Position numbers and translations under genes: made by a program. Positions 1-12,029 of a stretch of 64,000 nucleotides of DNA are shown here, piece by piece. The notes under the pieces are model-generated. The model was not told the DNA's origin. It made no database searches and saw only the letters and a program-made list of their open reading frames with translations. Where the stretch lies: contig NC_081413.1 in the NCBI RefSeq assembly GCF_030272615.1, forward strand, positions 331,075,302 through 331,139,301, read 5' to 3'. Source of the DNA: Cryptomeria japonica (Eukaryota; Streptophyta; Pinopsida; Cupressales; Cupressaceae). Position 1 is the stretch's first letter. Every line of letters begins with the position of its first letter.

Positions 1-758
1 GAAAAGCAATTAAATTGAATTTAATCATTCTCTAAAATTGGAACTCAAAGCTTTTGAGAAAAGAAGTTCAGTTGCATTGAAAAGACTCTTTTCTTGAATA
101 AATCAAGAAATTGCATAGAATCACCTATTTTCATCTCAAGTGCCTGGAATTAATTGAATTATATCTCTAATGCAAACTCAAACTTATAATATGAATGCAT
201 TTCAATTCAACTATAATTGGAATCTATGTAGTTATTATGCAGTTATAATTGGAATCTATATGGTTAACTGAATCTAATCTCTCAATTATTATAATTATCC
301 TAAATTGTGCTTTTTCTTGATCTCTCTTGTGATTCTCTATAAATTTAGCCTTCATCTCTCATCCAAAACACCCTGGAGATTTATTGTTATTATGCAGTTT
401 TTGCTCTAGAGTCATTGAAGATATTGTGCTTTCTTTTTGAGATTATTGCATCTTAGTTCAATTATGATTGTTTGAATTCATATAGCTTACTATTCATCCA
501 TCTAGCATAATCTTGCATCCATTTAGCTTAATATCGTGCTCATATAGATTAAATCCTTCGTCTTAGTGTAGTCTAGTCACTGGTATTGCTTATACAAATC
601 TGAGAGCAATTTTATACTTGTATCTTTTAGAAGGCAATTAGTCGATTTGTTATGGTTTTATTATTCATGCTTATATCTGTCTAACCATACATGTAATGAC
701 TCAATTGAAGTGTTGTGTCTTGCAGCTTACAAACTTATTCCACTTATTTACACACACA
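1..758 (+). repeat. 5' LTR (partial) of Gypsy-derived non-autonomous element
   Basis: Direct copy of the LTR at 12097-13244: base 1 aligns with base 12515, so about 418 bases of U3 lie off the left edge. A TATA box (TATAAAT) sits near 338-344. The LTR ends in a CA-rich tail at 758, four bases before the PBS. Relative to the 3' copy it has about 28 extra bases near 226-262, a local duplication around an AATTGGAATCTAT motif. An inverted third copy lies at 10848-12029. Confidence 0.88.
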
Positions 759-762
759 TTTT

Positions 763-780
763 TGGTGCCCATCGTGGGGC
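763..780 (+). other. Primer-binding site of the non-autonomous element
   Basis: TGGTGCCCATCGTGGGGC begins four bases after the LTR end. It starts with TGG, the complement of a tRNA CCA tail. The inverted copy carries TGGTGCCCACTGTGGGGC at the matching place. I do not assign the tRNA. Confidence 0.8.
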
Positions 781-2904
781 AGAAGACTACATCTTTCGGC
801 CTCAGAGACTAACTTTTTCTTATTTTTCAGATTTTCGTCTGTACAGTTGCTGTGAATTATCATATGAGTTTTCCCACTCTACCAAACAACAAATGAAAAA
901 TATCATGAGATCTTGTACGAATTATCGTACGACTCAGTGAGAATCATCATACGGTATTCTATACTTCTGGGTTAAAAGAATATTTCATTCATTGAGTTTT
1001 CTCATTCAATTTTTATTAACACTCACTCTGGCTTGTTGTTCGTTTGTCTAAAAAAACTTTCATAGCCTAATCAGTTTTTGCAGAACACTTGTCGAAGAAT
1101 ATGCTTGTCAAACAAAGAAAATATGACTACTGATTCGTTGTCTTTGCAGGTTGCCTGAGGAGATTCGAGCAAACATTGTGTATCATTAAATTCATTTTTT
1201 AGGCACCTAACTTGCTATCTAGTTAATGAACAAATATGTCTTTCATGTTTTTAGAAAATTCTGAGAGGTAGGAGAGTATGCTCTTGTCTACATAGACAAT
1301 CAGAAATCCAGACCCTTGAGGCTTTTTCCTAAGTTTGAGATTTGTATATCTTTAGCGGGCCTGCCCTCCCGAGGAGCCTTTAAGGCCAAAGCCATTAGGG
1401 TCGATGAGAGGGGAACAACCCAAGTGGGAATGGCTAAACGCCAAGTACTCCAACCCACTATAAAATAAACGTGATTTGATGAAAATCAAGTCAATGACAG
1501 TGCTTGGGAATAGCTCTCCTCTGTACCTTCGGGTATATTAAACCTTGGTTTTCAAGGCTAGGAGACCTCTTAATTGATTTTATACCCTGACGCGCCGAAT
1601 GGATCCCTTACTAGTTCTAATTAAAATTAGAAGCTACCGGGTTCACCTCCGAAAGGGGGGATAATCTTTGTGCAAGAGAGATAGTAACTCTCCCAAGGCA
1701 CTTGCAATATTGTGCCCCCATTAGCGTTTGGAGTCGGCTAATATGGCGTTGAGAATCCATTGTGTGAGACTCAGTGGTCGTATTCTGATTAGCTATTGGG
1801 TGCGTACCTAAGTCAGCAAGCAAAGGTTTTCTTCTCTCACCAATTTCCATAGAGTTAGTGTGTTGTGATTGAAGTCATTATACATATTGTGTGTTTACTG
1901 TGAAACTAAAATTGAAATATTGAAATTGGAGAAAACAATAAACAACTCAGTAGTCGAAACTCTGCCCGTGTCAAAAACTAGTCTATCTTAGTTGTCCAAA
2001 AACTCAGTCCATCTCAAAACTAGTCGTCATCAGTCATTAAAAACTTGCTCTGTTAGAAATTTTATCTCTGGTAAACTATCGTACGAGTTTTCTGATTTAT
2101 CATCTAGGTCCTTATTTTGTGTCGTATGAGTCTTCTGATTTATTGTCTGGATCCTTATTCTGTGTCGTATGAAATTTTATCAAGTCTAACAGTTTTTTGT
2201 TTGAGCCTCAACTCTGTGTCATACGAAACCTGATAAATTATCATCTTGTTTAGGGAATTATCATCTTATCTCTGATTTTGTGTCGTATGAAACACCATTA
2301 CATTCATCAGTTTGTCGTCTAAGGTATACCCATCTGTCGTACGAACATAGTCAACAACTCGTATGAAATTCTATTTTTGTCATCTTGAAGCTATTAAACT
2401 CTCGTATGGTCCTGTAAAACCTGTCATATGAATCTTTGATTTTGTCAGTCCAAAACAATCAAACTTGCCTAAAACAATCTACAACGAGCATAAAATTGGT
2501 TATCATCATTCTGAGCATAAACAAATCTAAACAGTGCACTTCTGTCGTGGTGTTGCACGATTTTGTCAATCATCTTTTAGCTAGTTCAATCAAACATTAA
2601 TCAAATTTAAGTCACTTAGATAACGTCTTACATAGGATAGATCATTCCTGAAACCAGAGTGAGTCTTAGTCACTTCTCTTAAATCAAACTAGGTAACTTA
2701 GATAAACATCTTACACAGGATAGATCTTTCTTGAAACCAGACTAAATCTTAGTTGCTTCTCTCAATTGGTACATTAAATGAGCAACTAGCTGCAAATTTG
2801 ATCTTGACTTCTGCATCACAAACAACTTTAGGTCACATCAGTCAATATAAATGTTTGTTCAAACCAGAAGCTCTTCTAAAAATTCTGACAAGAGTAAGAA
2901 GCCC
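781..2904 (+). other. Long untranslated leader with motif arrays
   Basis: About 2.1 kb between PBS and the first Gag-like ATG (2905). There is no plausible gene; the short ORF at 647-940 overlaps LTR and PBS. From about 1340 to 1860 it is relatively GC-rich and well conserved in the inverted copy (about 9780-10250), suggesting a structured or packaging region. From about 2070 to 2420 it carries many copies of a TGTCGTATGA/TCGTACGA motif. From about 2620 to 2760 there are two copies of a module that includes GAAACCAGA. Confidence 0.7.
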
Positions 2905-3382
2905 ATGGCTACCTTGGCTCAACAAATTCAAGATCTCAAGAAATAAATATATGACAGTCAAGCACAACCAAAAGATTCAATGACCCCTCTTGAGATAAAA
3001 ATTCATTAAGAACGCTAGACTTCAAGAAATGCTAAAACAATTACATAAGATGGAACAAAAAGTAATTGAAAATCAAAAGTCAAATCTCATACAAGATCAC
3101 AAGACACCTTCGCCAAGACAAAAAGACATATATCCCCTAGATAGACAATTTACACCTTTGGGGCAATCTATTGAGTCGACTTTGAGAGAGCTTCTTGAGC
3201 ATTATCTTATCATATTGCCTAAAAAGACCACATGGGAATGTGACTTTTTGAGTAAGTATTGTGCATATGATAGACAAAATGAACATAATACTTCACATTG
3301 CCTACAATTAAAACAAAAGATTCAAGATCTCATTGATAATGATGTCATTGAAATTGAAGATCCTAATGACTCACCTAAATAA
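2905..3382 (+). pseudogene. Remnant Gag of Tat-like type (central domain deleted)
   Basis: The ATG at 2905 opens a short frame beginning MATLAQQIQDLKK, like the ...LEQQIKDLQKK segment of the Tat element's Gag in this window (near 41800). After a frame change, 3029-3382 encodes a segment matching the C-terminal part of that Gag: FTPLGQSIESTLRELLEHYL, then C-x2-D-x4-H-x4-C, then QKIQDLIDNDVIEIED. In the Tat copy the knuckle reads C-x2-H-x4-H-x4-C, so one ligand is changed here. The roughly 300-residue retrotransposon Gag domain between these parts is missing. The product could not be a working Gag; the element would depend on a relative in trans. Confidence 0.7.
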
Positions 3383-4585
3383 AAAGAAGGAACTATTTCC
3401 AGGCATGATCAAAATGATGAACCTGTGTCTAGCAATGGCCCACATGTAGCCTCCATTTCTTGCTTGATGCCTCCATCTCCCAAGGCTTCTCAACAACAAT
3501 TCATATCATATCCCTCAAATAATGAGCCTAATGATGAAATTTTTCATGTTGACCCTCAAGGGCTATCTCAAGGGCCGTCCCATCCAATGGTTGAAAAAGA
3601 TCCTACCTCCCTAGAATCCCATGAGCATCCCATTATACCTTTCCATTTCTTCCAAGATGATCCCCTTCCATCTCAAGAGAAAAGAATACTTCCTAAGCAA
3701 GATCATGATGCCTCTTCTACCTTTTCAAATGAACCTATTCAAAATGAAGAGTCAAATACTCTATCCAATGGTCCTCTTCCATGTCAAGATCAAAGTATGC
3801 CTTCATCTCCTTATCATAATCCTCCACATTCACCTCAAGGATCCATCATGCCTACAAAGCCCTCTCATGATCCTACAAGTCAAAAAATTTATAAACGTAA
3901 AGGGGTAGACCTTCAAAAGCAAGAACACATCCATGTTAAAGAAACTATTAAGGGTCATGGCCTTAGGGACATTCCTCAAGATGGTGGTATCCCTACTAAA
4001 CCAAAATCCAGGTACACACCTTCCCCTTCATCTCTTCCATCCATTTTAGAACCCTATATCCCTCCATCCCTTGTACAGGATCAACAAAGGCGTACATATT
4101 CACGTATCTTCCATCCATCTAGAAAGACACAAAGGATCATTGAGAAAAATAAAGAAAAATCAAAATATATATGGGTTCCTAAGGCATTGGTAGAAGTAAT
4201 GCGTTCCAAGAAACTATAAAAGCATGAAAAATTAAAAACCATGTGGATCCCTAAGCGTCTCCTTGAAGAGCAACAATCTAAAGAAAAACACAAATCAACA
4301 ACCAAGATTGTTGTTCCTTCATCCAAACCTTCCAAATCTATTCTTCTATCATCTCCTTCATCTATTTTGGATCTTTATGCCCCAAAATCCCTGGTTGTTC
4401 CTCCATCCAAATCTCAAAATCTAAGATCCACTTTTCCTCCATCAATCCACTATCCCTCAAGATGTGTGCCAATGGTGATACCACAAATGTTTCCATTCAC
4501 TCATGCACCAAACTTTCAATATTTGATCCATTATCCAACACCTCTTTTTCATCCTTCCATACCCCTTATCCAATCCTTTGCATAA
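3383..4585 (+). pseudogene. Pro/Ser/His-rich ORF of unknown function, internally duplicated
   Basis: This continues in the same frame as the Gag remnant, separated by TAA at 3380 and broken by TAA at 4217. About 400 residues rich in P, S, Q, H and D, without transmembrane segments or known catalytic motifs. Two related units occur: SSLPSILEPYIPPSLV followed by a basic stretch and KYIWVPKALVEVMRSKK, then KTMWIPKRLLEEQQSKEK followed by SSPSSILDLYAPKSLVVPPS. This looks like a duplicated module with an (I/W)-(V/I)-P-K core. It occupies the place where protease and RT should be. I do not recognise a family. It could be a replacement ORF of the element or a degenerate linker from a longer polyprotein. 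Confidence 0.5.
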
Positions 4586-7580
4586 GACTTTACCCTGGTT
4601 TCATCAAAAAATCCAAAAAACTAAGAAAATCAACATGGGAGATGCTGGAAATGTACACTTAGCTGAGTCCTTCTTGGAAACCCATCTTTATGTTGGACCA
4701 GTGAACTACCTACACAAAACTCCCTGATCCTATGAACAACATGCACCTTTAACGATATTTTATCTAAGGGCTGGGTTAGTTCAGGTTTTGCTTTCTGCAC
4801 TGCATATCATTTTCTTAAAAGCACTGCATCACATATAGTTTCTTTTTGAAATGCATCTCATTCATACAATTTCTGCATTTGCATATAGCACCATTAATAA
4901 AACAAGGCAATTGTCCAAGTTTATCATCTATTTGCATTCAAGGCAAATAAGGGTTGTCTCCTTTCTTAGATATTCAGACATTAAGTCCTTGAGATCATAA
5001 GGTCATTCATTTTCAACATTACCCTGTGACGATGCTTTACTTATGGTTGGGCAGTGATTTCACTATTTGAGACTTGTTAGCCCAAAATCTATCAATTTCT
5101 ATAACTCAACCACATTAATAAAATCTCTAATTCATTCTAGACACCTAGTTGATCATATGACTAGTGAAAAATCTAAAATTCTACTTCAGCGTCATTGTAA
5201 TTGTCACACCCAAGTAGGTTTCATTACTTACAAGTCAAGGCAAAAAAATAAAAAAGAAAAAAGAAAAGTGTTATGACAAATATTCATCTCAAGGAAAAAG
5301 ATCAATGATATATAACTGAAATATCACGCATACAAGTGCGACAAAAATATTGACTATGGGAACATGCAAGTAACTCCATCAGGGCTATGGACACCTACTG
5401 GCAATGGAGCAATATTCAATAAATTACGGTCTATAACCTCATTGGAGCTCTAAAAGCTTGTTGGCAACGAGGCTCTATTCAGGATGCTTTTGAAGTTAGA
5501 ATAATCCATGTAGCTAGTCATATAGGATGCTAAGGATCTTTGTGAACAGAAGAGTAGGAATTAACTCATTTGCACTCACATGGGAAAAAGAAGATCAAAG
5601 TTTCAAGAACCAATGGGGAAGTTTTTTGCGTCTCCATTTGTAAATCCTAGTCACTAAGTATGTTAATTTGGATGTTCCAAGGGACTTTAAGGATCGATTG
5701 ACTGCTTATCTGTGAAATGTTTTGTACCTCCAATTCAATTGGTGTATTACAATGTGCTAAACAAACACGGTCATCCTTGTTCAAATAGGAAATGCATCTT
5801 CATCATGCATATTGCATTAACATAGGTCATATCAAAAAATCATTGTCTCCATATGCATTCTACAGATCATCATGTCATATAGGTCTGCATACTAGGGGCA
5901 TAGCTGAGAAAATTCTTAAAAAAATCATAAAAATCATAAAATGTCTTGAAAAAAAAATCCTAAAAATCAAAAACTCGCAAAATCAACAAATGACAATCAA
6001 AGCAAGAAAGCATAGACCATCCTTCAAACCAAATCAACCACAAAAAAACTCTCAAAGTCTGCAATCAAACTTATTGCATGTCTTGTTAATTAATCTATCA
6101 AACTCTATCAAAAATCAACATGTCTTATACAAGGAAGGGTACACTCAAAACCAGACAGATCGGTCTTATACGGGGTACTTACTCTTTGAAACCAGACATT
6201 CCTATCAATGATCAAATCAAAACAATGACATAGATCAGTATGGCTGTTGGATTTTGTCCAAGTTGGTCCTATCTCTTGTACTGAAATGTTGCATCTTTGC
6301 TTTATCTTTTAGTCACTTTTGTGACATCCTAGTTCTTTTGAAATCCTCATGGCTTAAATCTGATCAATGTCCTAGTCTTAGGGTAATTGACTGAGCAATT
6401 TATGTGTCCTAAGTAGTATCAACCAAATCATCATTCTATTAGTGATAACTGGTCGTCCAATCTAAGTCAGTCACCTGTCTCCTCACTACTAAAGAGTTTT
6501 ATCACTGAGTACACAAGCAAAACAACATTACTGAAAACAATCACTAAACAGTTTGAGATATGCATGAAATTTTTCCTTCTGTGTTGTTTTTTATATTGGT
6601 TCTCAATCATTATTCCTTTGAGTAACTCGAGGAAGTCTATCTTGACTAAGAGGAGCAAGGATTGGGGGCATAATATTTTCTTTATTTTATGCTTGTAGGA
6701 ATTATTTCAATGATCTGGAAACATCTAATTAGCTGGGTGTCTCTGATAAGAGCCTTCACATCAAGGTGAAATCGCCACACATACCTCTACTTCGCTTATT
6801 TGTATGCTATAGGGAGGTTGGCATCATTTATTTGTCTATTTTGAGCGAAATTCTTTAAATATGTAATCTGGATGCATGCGTAATCTGCCCAAGGATATGA
6901 ACGAAAAAAGGGTCATTGTGGACAAGATAATTAATATTACACATGAAAAGGAAGGAACTCTATTATTCCTGCTATGTTTGTAAATGCTTAGTGATGAATA
7001 TTAAGCATTCCAAATCGAGGGACTAGTTTAAGTTGCATTCATTCTGCATTTTCTGCATTTTGAGTGATTTCTGCATGATAACAATGATCTTTTTATCTTT
7101 TGAATGAGAGTTTGAAGTATCATCATTTAAAATCTAAGTGGTCTATGTTTCGTCATTTCTCCGGTTGAGTACTTGTGTATTGATATGTTACCTGCATACA
7201 TACGCATCTTATATAGATTCATACATTCATTGCATTCATATTATTGCATATAAAAAAATAAACAATTTGCATTACTCATTACTCATTTTCATCATTTATT
7301 TGCATATGAAAAGAAAAAAAAACAAACATTCATATTCATTTGCATTACATACATCCATACTGAAAAGATATGCATACATATAGAATAAAGCATATAGAAA
7401 AACATCTCATAAATCAATTGACACAAGTACAATGAAATTAAATCAAGATCTCGTATATATAATCATCAATATCTCGGAGTACAAGTGATATAGCTGTCAC
7501 ATACAATCTCCCATGGAAGAAAGAATCATATGGGCTACAAAAAATGGGGTATCTAACAAAATATAAGAGCTATAAGAAAT
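4586..7580. other. Noncoding interior of the non-autonomous element
   Basis: No credible gene in about 3 kb; ORFs are short and of random composition. Features seen: a purine-rich stretch near 5235-5270; two further GAAACCAGAC modules near 6120-6205 resembling those in the leader; a polypurine-like GGATTGGGGGCA near 6660 that is not followed by an LTR; and an AT-rich, ATGCAT-rich tract near 7140-7560 downstream of the antisense ORF. Confidence 0.5.
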
Positions 7581-8620
7581 CTAGCTCTCTGCCTCTCCCT
7601 CATCGCTAGGTGGTGGAGGAGGTGGAGCCTGCTAACCGGCATCCTGTCTCGGTGCCCAAGCTCCCTTAGATCATGCCATGTACTGAGAGTAGGGGACAAC
7701 CTACTGCGCTACAGGAACTACTATGCTATACGCTGCCACATAATATGGTGCCCGACTGGTTTGGTGTAAAACCTCTCGTTGAAGAGTGTCACGCTCTGCC
7801 CTAACCTCAGCCAACTATCGATCGCGCTTTGCTTTGAGCTCCACCAGCTGTCGGTCTCGCTCTGCCCTCATCTCTGTGACCTGATGATCACACTCTGCTC
7901 TGAGCTCTGCCAATTGTCGGTCCCGCTCTACAAGTTGTGTCTGAGCCACTATCAACTATGACTGCAGACCTGCTAATCTTGCTCTCACCGATCGTGCTAC
8001 ATCAATTGCCCCATGATCCCTCATAAGCTCTCCACCTCCATCTCCACCCTACTCATCCCTCCTCTATCATACCTATCTAGGAGCTACTCACTCCTCCTCT
8101 CCTCCACCCTCCATTGTCCTAACACTACTCCTCCTCACACCAACAACTCCTAGAGATCTGCCCTCTCCTCTCTGTTGTTGTCTCCCCCCCATTGGTACTC
8201 TATTGTTGTTCGCACTAGGATCACCACGAGCCTGCCTAGGAGCTTCTTCTCTCTATTCCTATCCCTGTCTCTCTCCCTATGCCTATGTAGGGGCATCATC
8301 CTCAATCTCCTCTATGAGAGGCACCTGCTCAGCTGGATCTATAAACCTAGGGAATGGATGCTGCTGGAACCAATCCCTGTACTGGGGTAGTACCCCTGCA
8401 TCTACAATGTCATCCAAATAATCCAACCGAAGTCATTGTAACCCTGTCAGTGCTTGCATGCTCAATGCATAAGACAACCTAGGGGCCCATCCTCGTCTCT
8501 CCTCGTTTGCATAATGAGCTTAGGTGATAAACTCCTATAAAATGGGTTGTCTTGATATGAGAAGGGTTGTCCTTTGCCTTTGGCTTCTTTCTTGCGAGAA
8601 CTCCTGGTTTGAGTAAGCAT
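7581..8620 (-). pseudogene. Broken antisense ORF: coiled coil plus polyproline tail
   Basis: Reads opposite to the host element but directly downstream of the inverted LTR and leader. The ATG at 8620 opens MLTQTRSSRKKEAKGKGQPF, close in style to the Gag start of the Tat element here (MVETRLQKSRRETKEAQ). After frame changes it encodes DAGVLPQYRDWFQQHPFPRF followed by an acidic stretch. Next come heptad-like repeats (RAERDRQLVELKAKRDR), a Tyr-rich segment, QAPPPPPPSDEGEAES and a stop at 7581. Several in-frame stops break it. Coiled coil, Tyr-rich segment and polyproline occur in the same order in the ORF ending at 34709, so both may be copies of one retroelement-borne protein. Function unknown. 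Confidence 0.55.
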
Positions 8621-10825
8621 TTTTATGGATTAATGTGACCTAAAGATGTTTGTGATATAGAGGTCAAGATCAATTTTAGAGCTAGTTGTTCGGTTAACGT
8701 ATTGCTTGAGAGAAACAATTGAGATTTTAGTCTGGTTTCAGGAAATATCTATCTTGTATAAGATGTCTATCTAAGTTGATTCTAAGAGTAGTGTAAGATT
8801 CAGTCTGGTTTCAGGAACGATCTATCCTGTGTAAGACGTTATCTAAGTGACTTAGGTTTGATAGGTAGTTGATTGAACTAGCTGAAAGATGATCGACCAA
8901 ATCATGCAACACAAATGGTAGAGGTACACTGTCTTAATCTATTTATGCTTAGGATAATGATAACCAGTATTATGTTCGTTGTAGACTATTTTTAGGCAAG
9001 TTTGACTATTCTATTCTGATAGAACCAGAGACTTGTACGATAGGATTTTCTGAACCGGACGATAATTTAGCAGATATAGGACGATGGCAATTTTGTTTCG
9101 TACAAGTTGTTGTCTTGTACCTTACGACAGATGCATATGTGTAGGACAACAAAAGAATCAATGTAGTTATGTTTCGTACGACACAGAATTTAGCTTCACA
9201 TGATAGATGAAAAGACTCATACGACATAGGATCTGGTGCAGGATGACAAATCAAAAGACTCATACGATATAGGATTTGGTGCAGGACGACAATTTACTAG
9301 ACTCGTACGATTGTTCACAAAGCAGAGACTAAAAATTCTGAGTTTTTTTCGATTGTTGAGTATGACAACTGAGTATGACCAATTCTGAGATGGACTGAAT
9401 TTGGACCAGGATAGACTAGTTTTGGATAGAATTTTGACTTAGGATGGACAAGTTCTGACATGGACAAAGTTTCGACTTAGGATGGACTAGTTCTGATGCG
9501 GACAAAGTTTCGACTTAAGATGGACAAGTTCTAACATGGACAGAGTTTTGACTTAGGATGGACTAGTTCTGATACAAATAGAGTTTTGACTTAGGATGGA
9601 CTAGTTCTGACACAGACAGAGTTTCTAATCACTGAGTTGTTTCTCGTCTTCTCCAATTTTGGTAGTTTAGTTTTTGTTTCAAGGACGAAAACACAGAAGA
9701 CACGTAGTATAAATAGTAACTCCAATCACAACATGCAAACCCTAAGGAATTTGGTGAGAGAAGAAAACCTTTGCTTGTAGACTCAAGTACACACCCAATA
9801 GCTAATCAAAATACGGACGTTGAGTCTCACACAATGGATTCTCAACGGTGTATTATCCGACTCCAAATGCTAATGGGGGCACGAAATGACAAGTATCTTG
9901 GAAGAGTTACTATCTCTCTTGCATAAAGATTATCCCCCCTTTCGGAGGTGAACCGGGTAGCTTCTAATTTTTAATTGGAACTAGTAAGGGATCCATTTGA
10001 CGCGTCGAGGTATAAACTCAATTAAGAGGTCTCCCAGCCTTGAAAACCAAGGTTTAATATACTTGAAGGTACAGAGGAGAGCTATTCCCGAGCACTATCG
10101 TTGACTTGATTTTCATCAAATCACGTTTATTTTATAGTGGGTTGGAGTACTTGGTGTTTAGTCGTTCCCACTTAGGTTGTTCCCCTCACATCGGTCGTAA
10201 CAGATTTAAGAGTTTTTCAACCCCTCGGGAGGGCAGGGCTGCTAAAGATGTACAAATCTCAAACAAAGAAAAATCCTCAAGGGTCTGGATTTCTGATTGT
10301 CTAGAAAAAGACAAGAGCATACTCTCCTACCTCTCAGAATTTTCTAAAAACATGAAAGACAGATTTGTTCATTAACCAGATAGCAAGTTAGGTGCCTAAA
10401 AATAAATTTAAAGAATACACGATGTTTGGTCGATTCTTTCAGGCAACCTGCAAAGACAATGAATCAGTAGTCATATTGTCTTTGTGCGACAAGCATTCTG
10501 CAAAAAACTGATTAGGCTGTGAAAAAAATTCTGAGATAGACAGATAAATAGTCAGGATCAGTGGTCAGAATAATCAATTTGAATCTGAAAACCAAAATCA
10601 TGAAATTTGCCTTTTTTAACCAGAAAACACAGAGTCGTACGATACAGGATTCCCTCTCGTATGATATAGGATTCCTGCTCGTACGATACTTGTAGTTTGT
10701 TGTTTCAGCCTGTGAAAATTGTCATACAAGATGTACGGACGAAAATCCGAAAAATCTGAAATCTGGAAAAAAAAAAAAAAAAAAAAAAAGTAGTCAGTCT
10801 TGGAGGCCGAAAAATGTAGTCTTCT
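8621..10825 (-). other. Inverted copy of the leader
   Basis: Reverse complement of the leader at 781-2904, recognisable throughout, including the GC-rich core (about 9780-10250), the TCGTACGA-type motifs (about 9030-9310 and 10630-10730) and the paired GAAACCAGA modules (about 8730-8850). The similarity runs a little past the leader, to about 8570 versus about 2905 on the plus arm. A homopolymer A run lies at about 10767-10790. Confidence 0.75.
9409..9624. repeat. 38-bp tandem repeat in the inverted leader
   Basis: Four complete 38-base copies start at 9443, 9481, 9519 and 9557, with partial copies at 9409-9442 and 9595-9624. Each contains GATGGAC(A/T)AGTTCT and ends TTTTGACTTAG or a close variant. 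The plus-arm leader (about 1955-2040) shows only a degenerate trace, so the array expanded in one arm. Confidence 0.85.
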
Positions 10826-10843
10826 GCCCCACAGTGGGCACCA
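10826..10843 (-). other. Primer-binding site next to the inverted LTR
   Basis: On the minus strand TGGTGCCCACTGTGGGGC lies four bases past the end of the inverted LTR, matching the plus-strand PBS at 763-780 except at two adjacent positions. Confidence 0.75.
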
Positions 10844-10847
10844 GAGA

Positions 10848-12029
10848 TGTGTGTGTGAAAAAATGTCTGTAGTTGTAAGCACAACACTTCAATTAAGTCA
10901 TTATATGTATGGTTAGTAAATAAATAATCAATAAATAATAAACCATAACAAAGCAACTAATTTCCTTCTAAAAGATGCGAGTATAAGATTGCTCTCAGAT
11001 TTTTATAAGCAATACCAGTGACTAGACTACACCAAGATGAAGGATTTAATCTATATGATATTTAACTATATGGATGCAAAATGGATGAATAATTCAAGCA
11101 ATAACGAATTCAAACAATATGGATTCAAGCAATATGGATTCAAGCAATAATGATTCAAGCAATATGGATGCAAATAATCTAAAAAAAGCACAATGATCTT
11201 CAATGACTCCAGAGCAAAATTAGTGTGATAATAATCTCCAAGCATGTTCTCAAAAATCTATGGGGTGAATTGGAATGAGAGTTGAAGGCTGAATTTATAG
11301 ACAATTACAAAAAAAGCTCAATTTAGGATTAATTGAAAATAATTGAGAAATCAGGTTCACTTAACCTTGAGATAGATTCCAATTATAGTTTAATTGAAAT
11401 GCATTTAAATTAGAAGTTCATGTTGCATTGGAAATAAGGTTTAATTAATTCCATGCATTTGTGATAAAAATAGATAATTCCATGATTCCATGCATATATT
11501 TGATTTATTAAAAAAAAAAAAAAAGGTCTTTTCAATGCAACTGAACTTCTTTTTCAAAAAAGCTTTGAGTTCTATTTTTAGAGAATAATTCAATAATTCA
11601 ATTTAATTGCTTTTCTGATTTCAAGTTCTAAATTTAGAAAAAGAAATAATATCTCAAATTTGATTTCTCTCTCAATTCAATTCTTTTTGTTTAATTTCAA
11701 TTCAACTCTTGCTTTGTAATTAATTCCTCTTTTGTAATAAATTAATTCCTTTTGCATGATTAAATGCCAACTTTATTAATTAATTAAATATGCAAGGATA
11801 TTTAATAAATTATAATAGGATAATTGATCAAAATGATATTCTTGGAAATGATTCAATTAATTAAATGAATATTTAATTAATATTGAGTAATTGATTTTCC
11901 ATATGATTTTTGATGATTAAAGAATTAATAATGTGCTCAAGATTGATTTAATTGTCTTTGGTTAGGACCTTGGTGATGTTGTCGAGATTAGGGGCCCATT
12001 GTTTAGATGACCATTTTTAGGGTATTACA
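10848..12029 (-). repeat. Inverted LTR inside the non-autonomous element
   Basis: On the minus strand it starts TGTAATACCCTAAAAATGG (12029) and ends in a CA repeat (10848), 1,182 bases. It is a diverged copy of 12097-13244 in opposite orientation. The TATA box lies at about 11293-11299. With its PBS and leader it would drive transcription leftward into the antisense ORF at 8620-7581. No matching minus-orientation 3' LTR is visible further left, so it is not a complete second element. Confidence 0.85.

Noticed and set aside
647..940. 97-residue ORF at the left edge
   Set aside because: It spans LTR end, PBS and leader, so it cannot be a natural gene.
6655..6675. GGATTGGGGGCA as polypurine tract with a 3' LTR
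   Set aside because: The sequence after it does not match the LTR at 12097-13244, and the correct tract abuts 12097.
8175..8421. Plus-strand ORFs opposite the antisense frame
   Set aside because: They are Leu/Ser-rich shadows of the coiled-coil/Pro coding strand; the minus-strand reading has clearer protein structure.
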